Positions 29,972 to 37,680 of a stretch of DNA of 64,000 bases are shown one piece after another (positions within the stretch are counted from its first letter, which is position 1; each line of letters starts with the position of its first letter). The notes beneath the pieces are model-generated. The model was not told the DNA's origin. It saw only the letters and a list, made by a program, of their open reading frames with translations, and ran no database searches. The translations under genes were made by a program, and so were the position numbers. Source of the DNA: an uncultured Eubacteriales bacterium (GTDB taxonomy: Bacteria; Bacillota; Clostridia; Oscillospirales; UBA644); assembly GCA_959604355.1 (NCBI GenBank), contig CAUHAO010000008.1, positions 1-64,000 of the forward strand. The letters run 5' to 3'.

Positions 29972-30006
29972 ATTAAACCACCTCCCAAAAGGTTTATACT
30001 ATATAT

Positions 30007-30035
30007 ATGGTACCATATCTGCCATAATTTGTCAA
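30007..30035 (-). promoter_or_regulatory. Promoter of the amidase-lipoprotein pair
   Basis: Minus strand: TTGACA (30035-30030), a 17-nt spacer and TACCAT (30012-30007). The predicted transcript has a leader of about 180 nt. Confidence 0.65.
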
Positions 30036-30130
30036 TAATATTTTACTGATATTTATATTTTTGTGTTATTTTTATAATAAACTCACATATTGAGCTTAGT
30101 AATACAAAAGTCTTTTGTAATAAATTTATA

Positions 30131-30165
30131 AGCCTCCAAACTGTCAAGTTTGGAGGCTTTACATT
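30131..30165 (-). terminator. Terminator downstream of argGHF
   Basis: AGCCTCCAAACT (30131-30142) pairs perfectly with AGTTTGGAGGCT (30147-30158). On the minus strand it is followed by TATAAATTTATT. Transcripts from argF would reach it after about 180 nt. Confidence 0.75.
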
Positions 30166-30228
30166 ATTTATCCACAGTTTCAACGCGCCGGGACACGCTT
30201 TTCCGCCTTTTCGCGCGCTTTTTGCGCC

Positions 30229-30293
30229 TTTGAAAGGCTCTTTTTCGTACCTTTTGCGTCTTTGAAAGGCTCTTTTTCGTACCTTTTGCGTCG
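30229..30293. repeat. Tandem repeat, 32 bp x 2
   Basis: The unit TTTGAAAGGCTCTTTTTCGT plus ACCTTTTGCGTC starts at 30229 and again at 30261. A related, degenerate sequence precedes it. Confidence 0.88.
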
Positions 30294-30341
30294 TCGTTTT
30301 CACGTCTTAAGCATCGTAGCCGATTTATCGCCGCTGCCGCG

Positions 30342-31328
30342 TCACAGCGTTTCCGCCATGACTGCCTTTATGGTGTGCATACGGTTTTCCGCCTGGTCGA
30401 ACACGATCGAGCGGTCGCTCTCGAACACCTCGTCCGTGACTTCCATGCAGTCCAGACCGAATTTATCGAAGATCGCTTTGCCGGTCGTCGTCTTGAGGTC
30501 GTGGAACGCGGGCAGACAATGCATGAACTTCGCGTTCGGCTTTGCAACGTCAAAAAATTCCTTCGTCACGCGGTACGGCGCAAGGTCACGTATACGTTCC
30601 GCCCAAACCTCTTCGGGTTCGCCCATCGACACCCACACGTCCGTATATATCACGTCCGCGTCCGTTAGGGCTTTTATCGGGTCGGTCTCGTACGATATCT
30701 TCGCGCCCGTCTGCGCGGCTATCTCGTCGCATTTCGCTTTCAGCTCCGCGACGGGGAAGTAGCTCTCCTTCGGCGCGCAAGCCGTAAAATCCATGCCCAT
30801 CTTCGCGCAGCCCACCATAAGCGAGTTGCCCATGTTGTAACGCGCGTCGCCCATATAGACGAATTTTATTCCCTTGAGATATCCGAAATGCTCTTTTATC
30901 GTCATGAAGTCGGCGAGTATCTGCGTCGGGTGCGCCTCATTTGTCAAGCCGTTCCAGACGGGGACACCCGCGTATTTTGCCAGCGTCTCGACGATGTCCT
31001 GCCCGTAGCCGCGGTATTCGATGCCCGCGAACATACGTCCGAGAACACGCGCCGTGTCGGGGATGCTCTCCTTTTTGCCTATCTGCGAGCCGACGGGGTC
31101 GAGGTAGACACAGCTCATTCCCAGGTCTGCCGCCGCGACTTCAAACGAGCAGCGCGTTCTCGTACTCGTTTTTTCAAAAATCAGCGCAATGTTCTTGCCC
31201 TCGTGCAGACGGTGCGGAATGCCCGCCTTTTTCATGCTCTTGAACTTCTCCGCGCTGCCTATCAGCCACGATATCTCCTCGGGCGTAAAATCCAGAATTT
31301 TGAGAAAACTCCTGCCTTTGAGTATCAT
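30342..31328 (-). CDS. argF: Ornithine carbamoyltransferase
   Basis: It makes citrulline from ornithine and carbamoyl phosphate. The protein has 328 residues, normal length. The carbamoyl phosphate site is STRTRCSFE; HPTQILADF and the ornithine-binding HCLPAFHD (Cys-Leu-Pro loop) follow. It lies 22 nt after argH and is the last gene of argG-argH-argF, which marks it as biosynthetic (argF) rather than the catabolic arcB, though sequence alone cannot fully separate the two. Confidence 0.95.
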   Translation of the reverse strand: MILKGRSFLKILDFTPEEISWLIGSAEKFKSMKKAGIPHRLHEGKNIALIFEKTSTRTRCSFEVAAADLGMSCVYLDPVGSQIGKKESIPDTARVLGRMFAGIEYRGYGQDIVETLAKYAGVPVWNGLTNEAHPTQILADFMTIKEHFGYLKGIKFVYMGDARYNMGNSLMVGCAKMGMDFTACAPKESYFPVAELKAKCDEIAAQTGAKISYETDPIKALTDADVIYTDVWVSMGEPEEVWAERIRDLAPYRVTKEFFDVAKPNAKFMHCLPAFHDLKTTTGKAIFDKFGLDCMEVTDEVFESDRSIVFDQAENRMHTIKAVMAETL

Positions 31329-31350
31329 AGTCCCTTCCTTTCCGCGCCTT

Positions 31351-32721
31351 TCACAGCGCTTTTCTCACCGCCGCTATCTGCGCGTCGACGGAAGCCTTTG
31401 CCGTTCCGCCCTGCGACGTACGCTTTTGCATGCATGCGGTGATGTCTATCTCTTTATATAAATCTTCATCAAAAAGCTCGCATATTGCTTTGTATTCGCT
31501 CATCGCAAGCTCTTCCGCCACGACGCCGAGCGACGTGCATTTCGCAACGACCTGCCCCGCGACCTTGTACGCCGCACGGAAGGGCATGCCTTTGCCGACG
31601 AGCCAGTCCGCTATGTCGGTCGCGTTGATGAAGCCTTCCTGCGCCGCGCGTTTCATCGTGTCCGCGTGTACCGTCATCTGCGCCACCATCGGAGTCATCA
31701 CATCCACGCACATTTTCAGCGTGTCTGCCGCATCAAAGACATTCTCCTTGTCTTCCTGCATATCCTTATTGTACGCCAGCGGGAGGCCCTTGAGAACCGT
31801 CAGCATCGCCACGAGGTCCCCGTAAACGCGCCCCGTCTTGCCGCGCACAAGCTCCGCCATGTCGGGATTTTTCTTCTGCGGCATTATCGACGAACCGGTC
31901 GTGTACGCTTCGGGCAGAGTGACGAAGCCGAATTCCTTCGTCGACCACAGTATCATCTCTTCCGCGAAACGCGACAGATGCATCATCGTCATGGCGCAGC
32001 ACGAAATGAATTCCACGCAGAAGTCTCTGTCGGAAACGCTGTCAATGCTGTTTGCGGTAACGCCGTCAAAACCGAGCGCCGCCGCCTCAAACTCTCTGTC
32101 GGTAGGGTAAGTCGTGCCCGCCAGCGCGCACGCGCCGATGGGGGATATGTTGATTCTTTTGCGGCAGTCGGAAAATCTGTCGATGTCGCGCAGAAGCATC
32201 ATCGCGTAAGCCATTATCTGATGCGCGAAGCTTACGGGCTGAGCGCGCTGTAAATGCGTGTAGCCGGGCATGACGGAGTCCGTGTTTTCCTGCGCGCGGT
32301 CACATATCGCGCCGATGAGGGCTTTTATCGCCGAAACGAGGCTGTCCGTCACGTCACGCAGATACATTCGCGTGTCAAGCGCCACCTGGTCGTTGCGGCT
32401 GCGCGCAGTATGAAGCTTTTTACCTACGTCACCCACGCGTTCCGTCAACACCTGCTCGACGAACATGTGTATGTCCTCGGCGGTCATGTCTATCTGCAGA
32501 CGTCCGGCGTCGAGGTCTTCAAGTATGCCTTTGAGCCCCGCCGTGAGCGCGTCCGCGTCATCGGGAGTTATTATTCCCTGCTTTGCAAGCATGCGCGCGT
32601 GCGCAATGCTTCCTTTTATATCCTGGGCGTACATACGCTTGTCGACCGCGATGGACGAGTTGAAGTCGTCCGCGAGCTTCGCCGTCTGAGCGTCTGTCAG
32701 TCCCTGCCACATCTTAGCCAT
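31351..32721 (-). CDS. argH: Argininosuccinate lyase
   Basis: It splits argininosuccinate to arginine and fumarate. The protein has 456 residues. Conserved features: DIHMFVEQVL, TARSRNDQVALDTR, PGYTHLQRAQPVSFAH and the flexible signature GSSIMPQKKNPD with its catalytic serine. The ATG overlaps the end of argG by 8 nt, so translation is probably coupled. Confidence 0.97.
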   Translation of the reverse strand: MAKMWQGLTDAQTAKLADDFNSSIAVDKRMYAQDIKGSIAHARMLAKQGIITPDDADALTAGLKGILEDLDAGRLQIDMTAEDIHMFVEQVLTERVGDVGKKLHTARSRNDQVALDTRMYLRDVTDSLVSAIKALIGAICDRAQENTDSVMPGYTHLQRAQPVSFAHQIMAYAMMLLRDIDRFSDCRKRINISPIGACALAGTTYPTDREFEAAALGFDGVTANSIDSVSDRDFCVEFISCCAMTMMHLSRFAEEMILWSTKEFGFVTLPEAYTTGSSIMPQKKNPDMAELVRGKTGRVYGDLVAMLTVLKGLPLAYNKDMQEDKENVFDAADTLKMCVDVMTPMVAQMTVHADTMKRAAQEGFINATDIADWLVGKGMPFRAAYKVAGQVVAKCTSLGVVAEELAMSEYKAICELFDEDLYKEIDITACMQKRTSQGGTAKASVDAQIAAVRKAL

Positions 32722-33946
32722 TTTTCTTCTCCGTCTTTGCGTCTGCCAACGCCTGTACCTTTATCGGCAGACCGAAGAGGTTGATGAATCCAGCGGAATC
32801 CTTTTGGTCGTAGTCGCTCTCGCCGAATGTCGCGATATCCTCGCTGTAAAGAGAATACGGGCTGGTAACGCCGGCGTTGATGATGTTGCCCTTGTAGAGC
32901 TTGAGTTTTACGGAACCTGTGACGCGCTCCTGAGTCTTGTCGACGAACGCGGAGAGCGCTTCGCGCAGGGGGGTGAACCATTGACCGTTATATACGAGTT
33001 CGCCGAAGGTTATCGAAAGCTTCGCCTTCTCGTGAGCGGTGAGCTTGTCAAGGCATATCGTTTCAAGAACGTTGTGCGCGTGATAAAGTATCGCTCCGCC
33101 GGGAGTTTCGTAAACGCCGCGGCTCTTCATGCCGACAAGACGGTTTTCGACGATGTCGAGCAGTCCGATACCGTTTTTGCCTCCGAGCTCGTTGAGCTTG
33201 AGGATTATATTCTTCGCGCTCATTTTTTCGCCGTCGAGCGCAACGGGACAGCCCTTTTCAAAGTCGAGCGTCACATAAGTCGGAACGTCGGGCGCGTTGA
33301 TGGGGGATACGCCCATTTCCAAAAAGCCTTCCTTCTCGTACTGCGGCTCGTTTGCCGGGTCTTCGAGGTCGAGACCTTCGTGCGACAGATGCCAGAGGTT
33401 CTTATCTTTGGAGTAGTTCGTTTCGCGGTTTATCTTGAGCGGTATGTTGTGCGCTTCGGCGTAGTCGATTTCTTCATCACGGGATTTTATCGACCACTCA
33501 CGCCACGGAGCGATTATCTTCATGTCGGGAGCAAAATGCTTTATCGCAAGCTCGAAACGCACCTGGTCGTTGCCTTTGCCGGTGCAGCCGTGAACGATTG
33601 CGTCGGCTTTTTCCTTGATGGCAATTTCAACAAGCGCTTTCGCAATGCAGGGGCGCGCATGGCTCGTGCCGAGCAGATATTCTTCGTACTTCGCGCCCGC
33701 CTTCATCGTCGGAATGATGTAATTGTCAACATAGTCGTCGGTAAGATCGAGCACGTACAGCTTCGACGCGCCCGTCTTGAGTGCCTTTTGCTCAAGTCCT
33801 TCAAGCTCGTCCGCCTGACCGACGTTGCCCGAAACGGCGACTACTTCGCAGTTGTTGTAATTTTCCTTGAGCCACGGGATGATTATCGACGTGTCAAGTC
33901 CGCCGGAATACGCCAGAACTACCTTTTTTATGTCTTTCTTATCCAT
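32714..33946 (-). CDS. argG: Argininosuccinate synthase
   Basis: It joins citrulline and aspartate using ATP. The protein has 410 residues: the ATP-binding LAYSGGLDTSIIIPWLKE (P-loop of the N-type ATP pyrophosphatase fold), HGCTGKGNDQVRFE, and GLLDIVENRLVGMKSRGVYE. It is the first gene of the arginine operon, transcribed from 33988-34016. Phased ARG-box-like half sites lie directly upstream of the promoter. Confidence 0.97.
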   Translation of the reverse strand: MDKKDIKKVVLAYSGGLDTSIIIPWLKENYNNCEVVAVSGNVGQADELEGLEQKALKTGASKLYVLDLTDDYVDNYIIPTMKAGAKYEEYLLGTSHARPCIAKALVEIAIKEKADAIVHGCTGKGNDQVRFELAIKHFAPDMKIIAPWREWSIKSRDEEIDYAEAHNIPLKINRETNYSKDKNLWHLSHEGLDLEDPANEPQYEKEGFLEMGVSPINAPDVPTYVTLDFEKGCPVALDGEKMSAKNIILKLNELGGKNGIGLLDIVENRLVGMKSRGVYETPGGAILYHAHNVLETICLDKLTAHEKAKLSITFGELVYNGQWFTPLREALSAFVDKTQERVTGSVKLKLYKGNIINAGVTSPYSLYSEDIATFGESDYDQKDSAGFINLFGLPIKVQALADAKTEKKNG

Positions 33947-33987
33947 TTTAATGTACCTCTCCGAATGATTTTTTTCATGTTGCGGCT

Positions 33988-34016
33988 ATTATACTCTTTT
34001 TAGCACGGTTTGTCAA
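33988..34016 (-). promoter_or_regulatory. argGHF promoter
   Basis: Minus strand: perfect TTGACA (34016-34011), a 17-nt spacer and perfect TATAAT (33993-33988). Confidence 0.88.
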
Positions 34017-34023
34017 TAGAAAA

Positions 34024-34103
34024 CATGAATATTTATCCTATTATTCCGAATATCTTCACAATTAAATGAATATTATCGAAAAAATATGAATATATCCACT
34101 TAT
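34024..34103. promoter_or_regulatory. Array of ArgR-box-like half sites
   Basis: TGAAT or CGAAT followed by AT-rich bases starts at 34026, 34047, 34067 and 34087, spacings of 21, 20 and 20 bp. ARG boxes are 18-bp imperfect palindromes built from TGAAT/ATTCA halves and are typically spaced 21 bp centre to centre. The array ends just upstream of the argG -35 box. Binding by ArgR/AhrC is inferred, and no argR gene is in the window. Confidence 0.6.
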
Positions 34104-34111
34104 AATTGCAT

Positions 34112-34141
34112 AAAAACTCCTCATTCGTCGTTCGGGAGGAG
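34112..34141 (-). terminator. Terminator-like hairpin without an obvious gene
   Basis: CTCCTC (34117-34122) pairs with GAGGAG (34136-34141). On the minus strand TTTTTATG follows. No leftward gene lies upstream of it, so it is either chance or ends an unseen short RNA. Confidence 0.3.
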
Positions 34142-34282
34142 AAATTCTGTATTTATATACCGGGCTTATCCTGTTTCCCTTTTTATAAAAAAGAATTTTC
34201 TTATATAAAGTTCACGTTTTTGACGCATGTAGAATCATCTTGGGAAGTATAATACCCGTAACAGCGAAAAGGGGTGATGAAA

Positions 34283-34885
34283 ATGGCGCAGGATCCGTAT
34301 TCCGTCCTCGGCGTGCCGTCCACGGCGACCGATGACGAGGTCAAACGCGCCTATAAAGCGCTTGCGAAAAAATACCACCCCGACCTAAACCCCAACGATC
34401 CCACCGCGGAAGCGAAAATGAAGCAGATAAATGCCGCCTACGACGAAATAACCGCTATCCGCAGCGGCAAAAAGACATACACCCAACAGCGTCAGAACCC
34501 CTACGGCGGCTACACGGACTACGGACATGGCTACGGCAATTACACGGGCTACGGACACGGCTACGGCAATTACACGGGCTACGGACAGGATAACGGCAGC
34601 GGCGGCTATACGGATTACGGCAGAAAGCGCCGCACGAATCCATATGCAGACGACCCCGCGACGGATGATCCCGCAAATGATACGCCGCGCTACACACGCG
34701 TAACGTTGACTCCGTTCGGCTTGCTTCGCGTGATAGGCAAAATCATTCTCGTGCAGCTGATTCTCTCGTTCCTGCTGCGCGCATGCTCCGTGTTGGCTGC
34801 CGCGCCTTTCCGCTATACGGACGCAGGCACGGGCGCAAAAACCGAGCAGACTGAAATTTATGACGAAAAAGAGGTTTATTCATAA
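34283..34885 (+). CDS. DnaJ-domain membrane protein
   Basis: A 200-residue protein. Residues 2-65 are a J domain (DPYSVLGVPSTATDDEVKRA) with the HPD tripeptide in KKYHPDLNP that stimulates DnaK ATPase. The middle is a Gly/Tyr-rich tandem repeat (GYGNYTGYGH units), then a basic stretch and one membrane segment (LLRVIGKIILVQLILSFLL). It lacks the zinc and client-binding domains of true DnaJ, so it is a J-domain cochaperone anchored at the membrane. GGGGTGAT lies upstream; starts at 34277 and 34274 overlap that site. The stop overlaps the next ATG (TAATG). Confidence 0.85.
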   Translation: MAQDPYSVLGVPSTATDDEVKRAYKALAKKYHPDLNPNDPTAEAKMKQINAAYDEITAIRSGKKTYTQQRQNPYGGYTDYGHGYGNYTGYGHGYGNYTGYGQDNGSGGYTDYGRKRRTNPYADDPATDDPANDTPRYTRVTLTPFGLLRVIGKIILVQLILSFLLRACSVLAAAPFRYTDAGTGAKTEQTEIYDEKEVYS

Positions 34886-35310
34886 TGTCAGGCAACGGTA
34901 AAAAATGGACGGAACGCGCCAAAGACTCCGTCATACGCTTCATGTACGGCAGATACGGCGCTGACGAACTGTATAAAGCGCTCATCATTCTCACCTTCGT
35001 GCTCATCGTCGCAAATCTTTTCGCGCGCACGTTTATTCTCTCCCTGCTCGAAGTTGCGGTATTCGTCTACGCGCTTTTCCGCTTCTTCTCTCGCAACCTT
35101 GAGGCACGCCGCAAAGAAAACGCATGGTATACCGCACGTCTCGCGTCCGTCAAAAAGAGCTTCCGCATCGCAAAAGCCGCGTGGCGCGACCGCAAAACAA
35201 AGGTCTACCGCGCCTGCCCGTCATGTAAAGAGGTGCTTCAGATCCCCAAAACGATGCGCGGCAGGGAAGTGCGATGCCCTAAATGCGGCTTCGTATTCCG
35301 CTTGAAGTGA
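34885..35310 (+). CDS. Zinc-ribbon membrane protein coupled to the DnaJ-domain gene
   Basis: A 141-residue protein of unknown family. Residues about 30-66 are hydrophobic (LIILTFVLIVANLFARTFIL and following), probably one hairpin of two helices. The C-terminus is a zinc ribbon: CPSCKEVLQIPKT, then CPKCGFVF. It starts on the last base of the DnaJ-domain stop codon, so the two proteins are probably made together and may work together at the membrane. Confidence 0.75.
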   Translation: MSGNGKKWTERAKDSVIRFMYGRYGADELYKALIILTFVLIVANLFARTFILSLLEVAVFVYALFRFFSRNLEARRKENAWYTARLASVKKSFRIAKAAWRDRKTKVYRACPSCKEVLQIPKTMRGREVRCPKCGFVFRLK

Positions 35311-35339
35311 TATTTTCTCATTACTCCCTTAAAATACAG

Positions 35340-35372
35340 AAAAGCGTCGGAGCATTTATGCTCCGGCGCTTT
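35340..35372. terminator. Bidirectional terminator
   Basis: AAAGCG-T-CGGAGCA pairs with TGCTCCG-G-CGCTTT around TTTA. It lies between the convergent ends of the zinc-ribbon and Cys-rich genes. Confidence 0.85.
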
Positions 35373-35376
35373 GTGT

Positions 35377-36222
35377 TTATGTCTGTGAATTGCATGACGT
35401 GCAGGGTGACACGTCGCACGCGGTCGCTGCGGGCGGGAAAAATTCGTCCTGCGGGAACTCCATGCGATAGAACAGCGAGCACGGGTCGTTCTCGTCGGGA
35501 CCGCAGCATTCCTTTTCGGGGATGCAGAAGTCGAAGGACGGCACGATTATCTGCACATCGCGCATGAGTCTCACGATAGAGAACACGCCTATCGTCGCGA
35601 AAAGACGGTTGCCGTCTTCGGGGTCAACAAGGTCGCCGCTGAACGCCGCCTTGACTGCGGCGGGTATGGATGTTATGTCGCAGCAGCCGCATCCGCAGTT
35701 GCATTTCGGCTCTACGATCTTCGCGTCAAGAATGAGCGGAGTTACTACCTCGACTGTCGCTTTCGGCAGATTCGTGCGTCTGCCCAGCGCTATGTCGTCC
35801 GCACTCGGCACATACAGCGATGAGAATATGCTTGCGCCGCCTTCCGAGCCGAAAAGAATGACCTTTTTGTCCGCCGTCGCAAGTCCCGCAACTCTGGTGG
35901 GACGGCCTATTCCGGTGTAAACGTCGAACTGGGTAAGGAAAAAGTAGCGTATGTCAACGGTGTAGAAACCGCGGTTGAAGGGCAGTGCCTCCACGTCGAT
36001 ATACGACCATATTATCTCCGCGCTGATGGGTTTGACGCTTACGGCGTTATTGATTACCTGCTGGGAATGCGCGTCAACGTATATGCGCAGATCCGTCATG
36101 CAGTCTCTGTCGCGGCAGCTGTCGTATACGCGGCTCACGTCCACACAGACGCGGTCCTCGCAGTGATGCTGTTCGCAGTTACAGCAGTTACAGCTGTTAC
36201 AGTTATTATTGTTATTTGCCAT
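35377..36222 (-). CDS. Cys-rich clostridial protein, possibly spore-envelope
   Basis: A 281-residue protein I cannot name. It opens with an Asn-rich, Cys-rich segment (NNNNNCNSCNCCNCEQHHC), followed by VDVSRVYDSCRDRDCMTDLR, then a long beta-rich region and two further Cys clusters (CNCGCGCC; CTSCNS at the end). I have a general recollection of similar Asn/Cys-rich proteins in spore-forming Clostridia. A structural role in the spore coat or exosporium is plausible, but it is inference. The start at 36222 has AGGAGG about 10 nt upstream. It appears to be a single gene. Confidence 0.6.
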   Translation of the reverse strand: MANNNNNCNSCNCCNCEQHHCEDRVCVDVSRVYDSCRDRDCMTDLRIYVDAHSQQVINNAVSVKPISAEIIWSYIDVEALPFNRGFYTVDIRYFFLTQFDVYTGIGRPTRVAGLATADKKVILFGSEGGASIFSSLYVPSADDIALGRRTNLPKATVEVVTPLILDAKIVEPKCNCGCGCCDITSIPAAVKAAFSGDLVDPEDGNRLFATIGVFSIVRLMRDVQIIVPSFDFCIPEKECCGPDENDPCSLFYRMEFPQDEFFPPAATACDVSPCTSCNSQT

Positions 36223-36305
36223 AGAAAATTTTCCTCCTGAGATGTCACAATAAAAGGACTTTGTGTCCGTTACCATATTATGACGGATCAGGAGGAAAGG
36301 TTCTT

Positions 36306-36518
36306 TCAGGGCATGTTCTTTTCCAGCTCGTCGATATCGTCGAGGCTGTCAAAATCGTTGCGGCGGATATGTGTCAGCTCGTGACACAGGGTAAGCTTCT
36401 GCTGGGACTGCGCCATGTTCTGATTGATGAAAATATTGTAGTCTCCGTTATCGTCCACGACGGTGACTCCTTTGACTGTCGCCGGGAACCCGGCAAGTCT
36501 CACAAAAATATCGTTCAA
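36306..36518 (-). CDS. Small ImmA/IrrE-like metalloprotease
   Basis: A 70-residue protein whose core is LTLCHELTHIRRNDF: HExxH with the catalytic zinc histidines and glutamate, as in ImmA/IrrE (COG2856) peptidases. It is about half the usual ImmA length and lacks the N-terminal helices, so it may be a mini form or a remnant. It follows the XRE regulator gene after 20 nt on the same strand. In ICEBs1 and related elements ImmA cleaves the repressor ImmR on induction, and the same relation is inferred here. Confidence 0.75.
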   Translation of the reverse strand: MNDIFVRLAGFPATVKGVTVVDDNGDYNIFINQNMAQSQQKLTLCHELTHIRRNDFDSLDDIDELEKNMP

Positions 36519-36538
36519 CCGTACCTTTCCTTTCTTTA

Positions 36539-36928
36539 TTATTTTGACGTCTTTATTGCTTCTATAATCGCTACCGCTCTTTCTATATCTTCGCGACTTG
36601 CGTTCTTCGTTATAGAGAAAAGCATCTTCATTTCGGGTCTGTCCTTGAGCATACGGCGTATGTCGCGCACGTCTTCGTCGAAAAGCGGCGACGCGTCGTC
36701 ATGTATTACTTGCGTTACATCGTTTATGTCGAGCTTGTCGTTGAGAAGCACCTCAAGTGATATCGAGAAACAGTCGGATATCTTCTTGAGCATCGAGATG
36801 TCGGGCTCGCGGTTCGCGGTTTCCCACATTGCCACCGTGCTCAGCGCGACGCCGAGTTTTTCCGAAAGCTCTTTCTGTGTCAATCCGTCCCTTTTTCTTA
36901 ACGCCTTGAGTTTTATATTAAATGTCAT
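36539..36928 (-). CDS. XRE-family repressor (ImmR-like)
   Basis: A 129-residue regulator. Residues 4-58 are a helix-turn-helix of the Cro/CI type (LRKRDGLTQKELSEKLGVAL, then STVAMWETANREPD and ISMLKKISDCFSISLEVLL). The rest is acidic and helical, probably for oligomerisation or protease recognition. GAGG lies about 12 nt before the ATG. Its own promoter (36960-36988) contains a TCAC-N5-GTGA palindrome, which is also found in the phage-module promoter at 3378-3406. Self-repression and control of that module are inferred. Confidence 0.88.
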   Translation of the reverse strand: MTFNIKLKALRKRDGLTQKELSEKLGVALSTVAMWETANREPDISMLKKISDCFSISLEVLLNDKLDINDVTQVIHDDASPLFDEDVRDIRRMLKDRPEMKMLFSITKNASREDIERAVAIIEAIKTSK

Positions 36929-36959
36929 TTTATATCGACCTCACATAAATTCTGAATAT

Positions 36960-36988
36960 ATTGTATATCACAAATCGTGATTTGTCAA
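36960..36988 (-). promoter_or_regulatory. Promoter and operator of the XRE/ImmA-like pair
   Basis: Minus strand: TTGACA (36988-36983), a 17-nt spacer and TACAAT (36965-36960). The spacer contains the palindrome ATCACAAATCGTGAT (36967-36981), core TCAC-N5-GTGA. Confidence 0.8.
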
Positions 36989-37082
36989 GTGCAAACCCTC
37001 AAATTTCCGTATTTTGTCACTTTTTAATCTGAATTTTTCGCGTTTTTGAGCATAAGATAGAAACAAAAAGTCGGAGGCAATC

Positions 37083-37562
37083 ATGAAAAAGACGGCAAAA
37101 ACCGTATGGACTTACATCCTTTTCATTCTCATACCTCTCGCGGTCGGAGGCCTTGCGTCTTTGCTCACGATGGACTCAATGAGGAATTTCGAAAACATCG
37201 CAAAGCCCGAGATAACACCTCCCGCGATACTTTTCCCGATAGTATGGACGGTGCTTTATATCCTTATGGGCATCGGCGCGGGACTTGTCGCGACTGCGAA
37301 AGCCAAACATTCGAATAAACGTACCTCGCTCGCAGTCTGGGCGTTCCAGCTTGCATTGAATTTTTTGTGGACGCTCGTGTTTTTCGGCGCGCGGCAGTAT
37401 CTGACGGCATTCATCCTGCTCATTCTGCTGTGGCTCGTGATATTGATAATGATACTCTCGTTTGCGTCGATACGTCCGTGGGCGGGGTATCTGCAGATAC
37501 CGTACCTGCTGTGGGTCACGTTCGCGGGATACCTGAATTATATGATATGGCAGCTCAATTGA
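37083..37562 (+). CDS. tspO: TspO/MBR family membrane protein
   Basis: A 159-residue protein with five predicted membrane helices. Family motifs: NIAKPEITPPAILFPIVWTV, then LYILMGIGAGLV, FLWTLVFFGARQ and the last helix with LQIPYLLWVTFAGYLNYMIW. Bacterial TspO binds tetrapyrroles and takes part in porphyrin degradation or stress signalling; the ligand here is unknown. GGAGG lies 5-6 nt before the ATG. It is divergent from the XRE gene and ends in a terminator. Confidence 0.93.
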   Translation: MKKTAKTVWTYILFILIPLAVGGLASLLTMDSMRNFENIAKPEITPPAILFPIVWTVLYILMGIGAGLVATAKAKHSNKRTSLAVWAFQLALNFLWTLVFFGARQYLTAFILLILLWLVILIMILSFASIRPWAGYLQIPYLLWVTFAGYLNYMIWQLN

Positions 37563-37580
37563 AAAATCAAAAAAAAATGT

Positions 37581-37617
37581 AAATCACGCCCGGAGCTATT
37601 GCAACGGGTGTGATTTT
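37581..37617 (+). terminator. Terminator after tspO, overlapping a promoter
   Basis: AAATCAC-g-CCCG pairs with CGGG-t-GTGATTT and is followed by TATG. The right half also provides the -35 region of the next promoter. Confidence 0.55.
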
Positions 37618-37627
37618 ATGATATACT
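37599..37627 (+). promoter_or_regulatory. Promoter of the HAD hydrolase-transporter pair
   Basis: TTGCAA (37599-37604), a 17-nt spacer and TATACT (37622-37627). Confidence 0.55.
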
Positions 37628-37680
37628 CTACGGGTAAACGCGCGGTTTTTGTCGAAAACCGACGAAAGGAGGAACCAAAA

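Larger units (their letters stand above)
29821..30341. other. Non-coding AT-rich region between amidase and arg genes
   Basis: It holds the amidase promoter (30007-30035), two related leader segments each with an AGGAGGT-type site followed by TTTAAT, the terminator of the arg operon (30131-30165) and a 32-bp tandem repeat (30229-30293). No other gene is seen. Confidence 0.7.

Noticed and set aside
32804..34003. 399-residue open frame antisense to argG
   Set aside because: It mirrors argG and crosses its promoter; no supporting features.
33947..34282. Arginine-responsive T-box or riboswitch upstream of argG
   Set aside because: The promoter leaves only a short leader; no T-box sequence or specifier stem fits.
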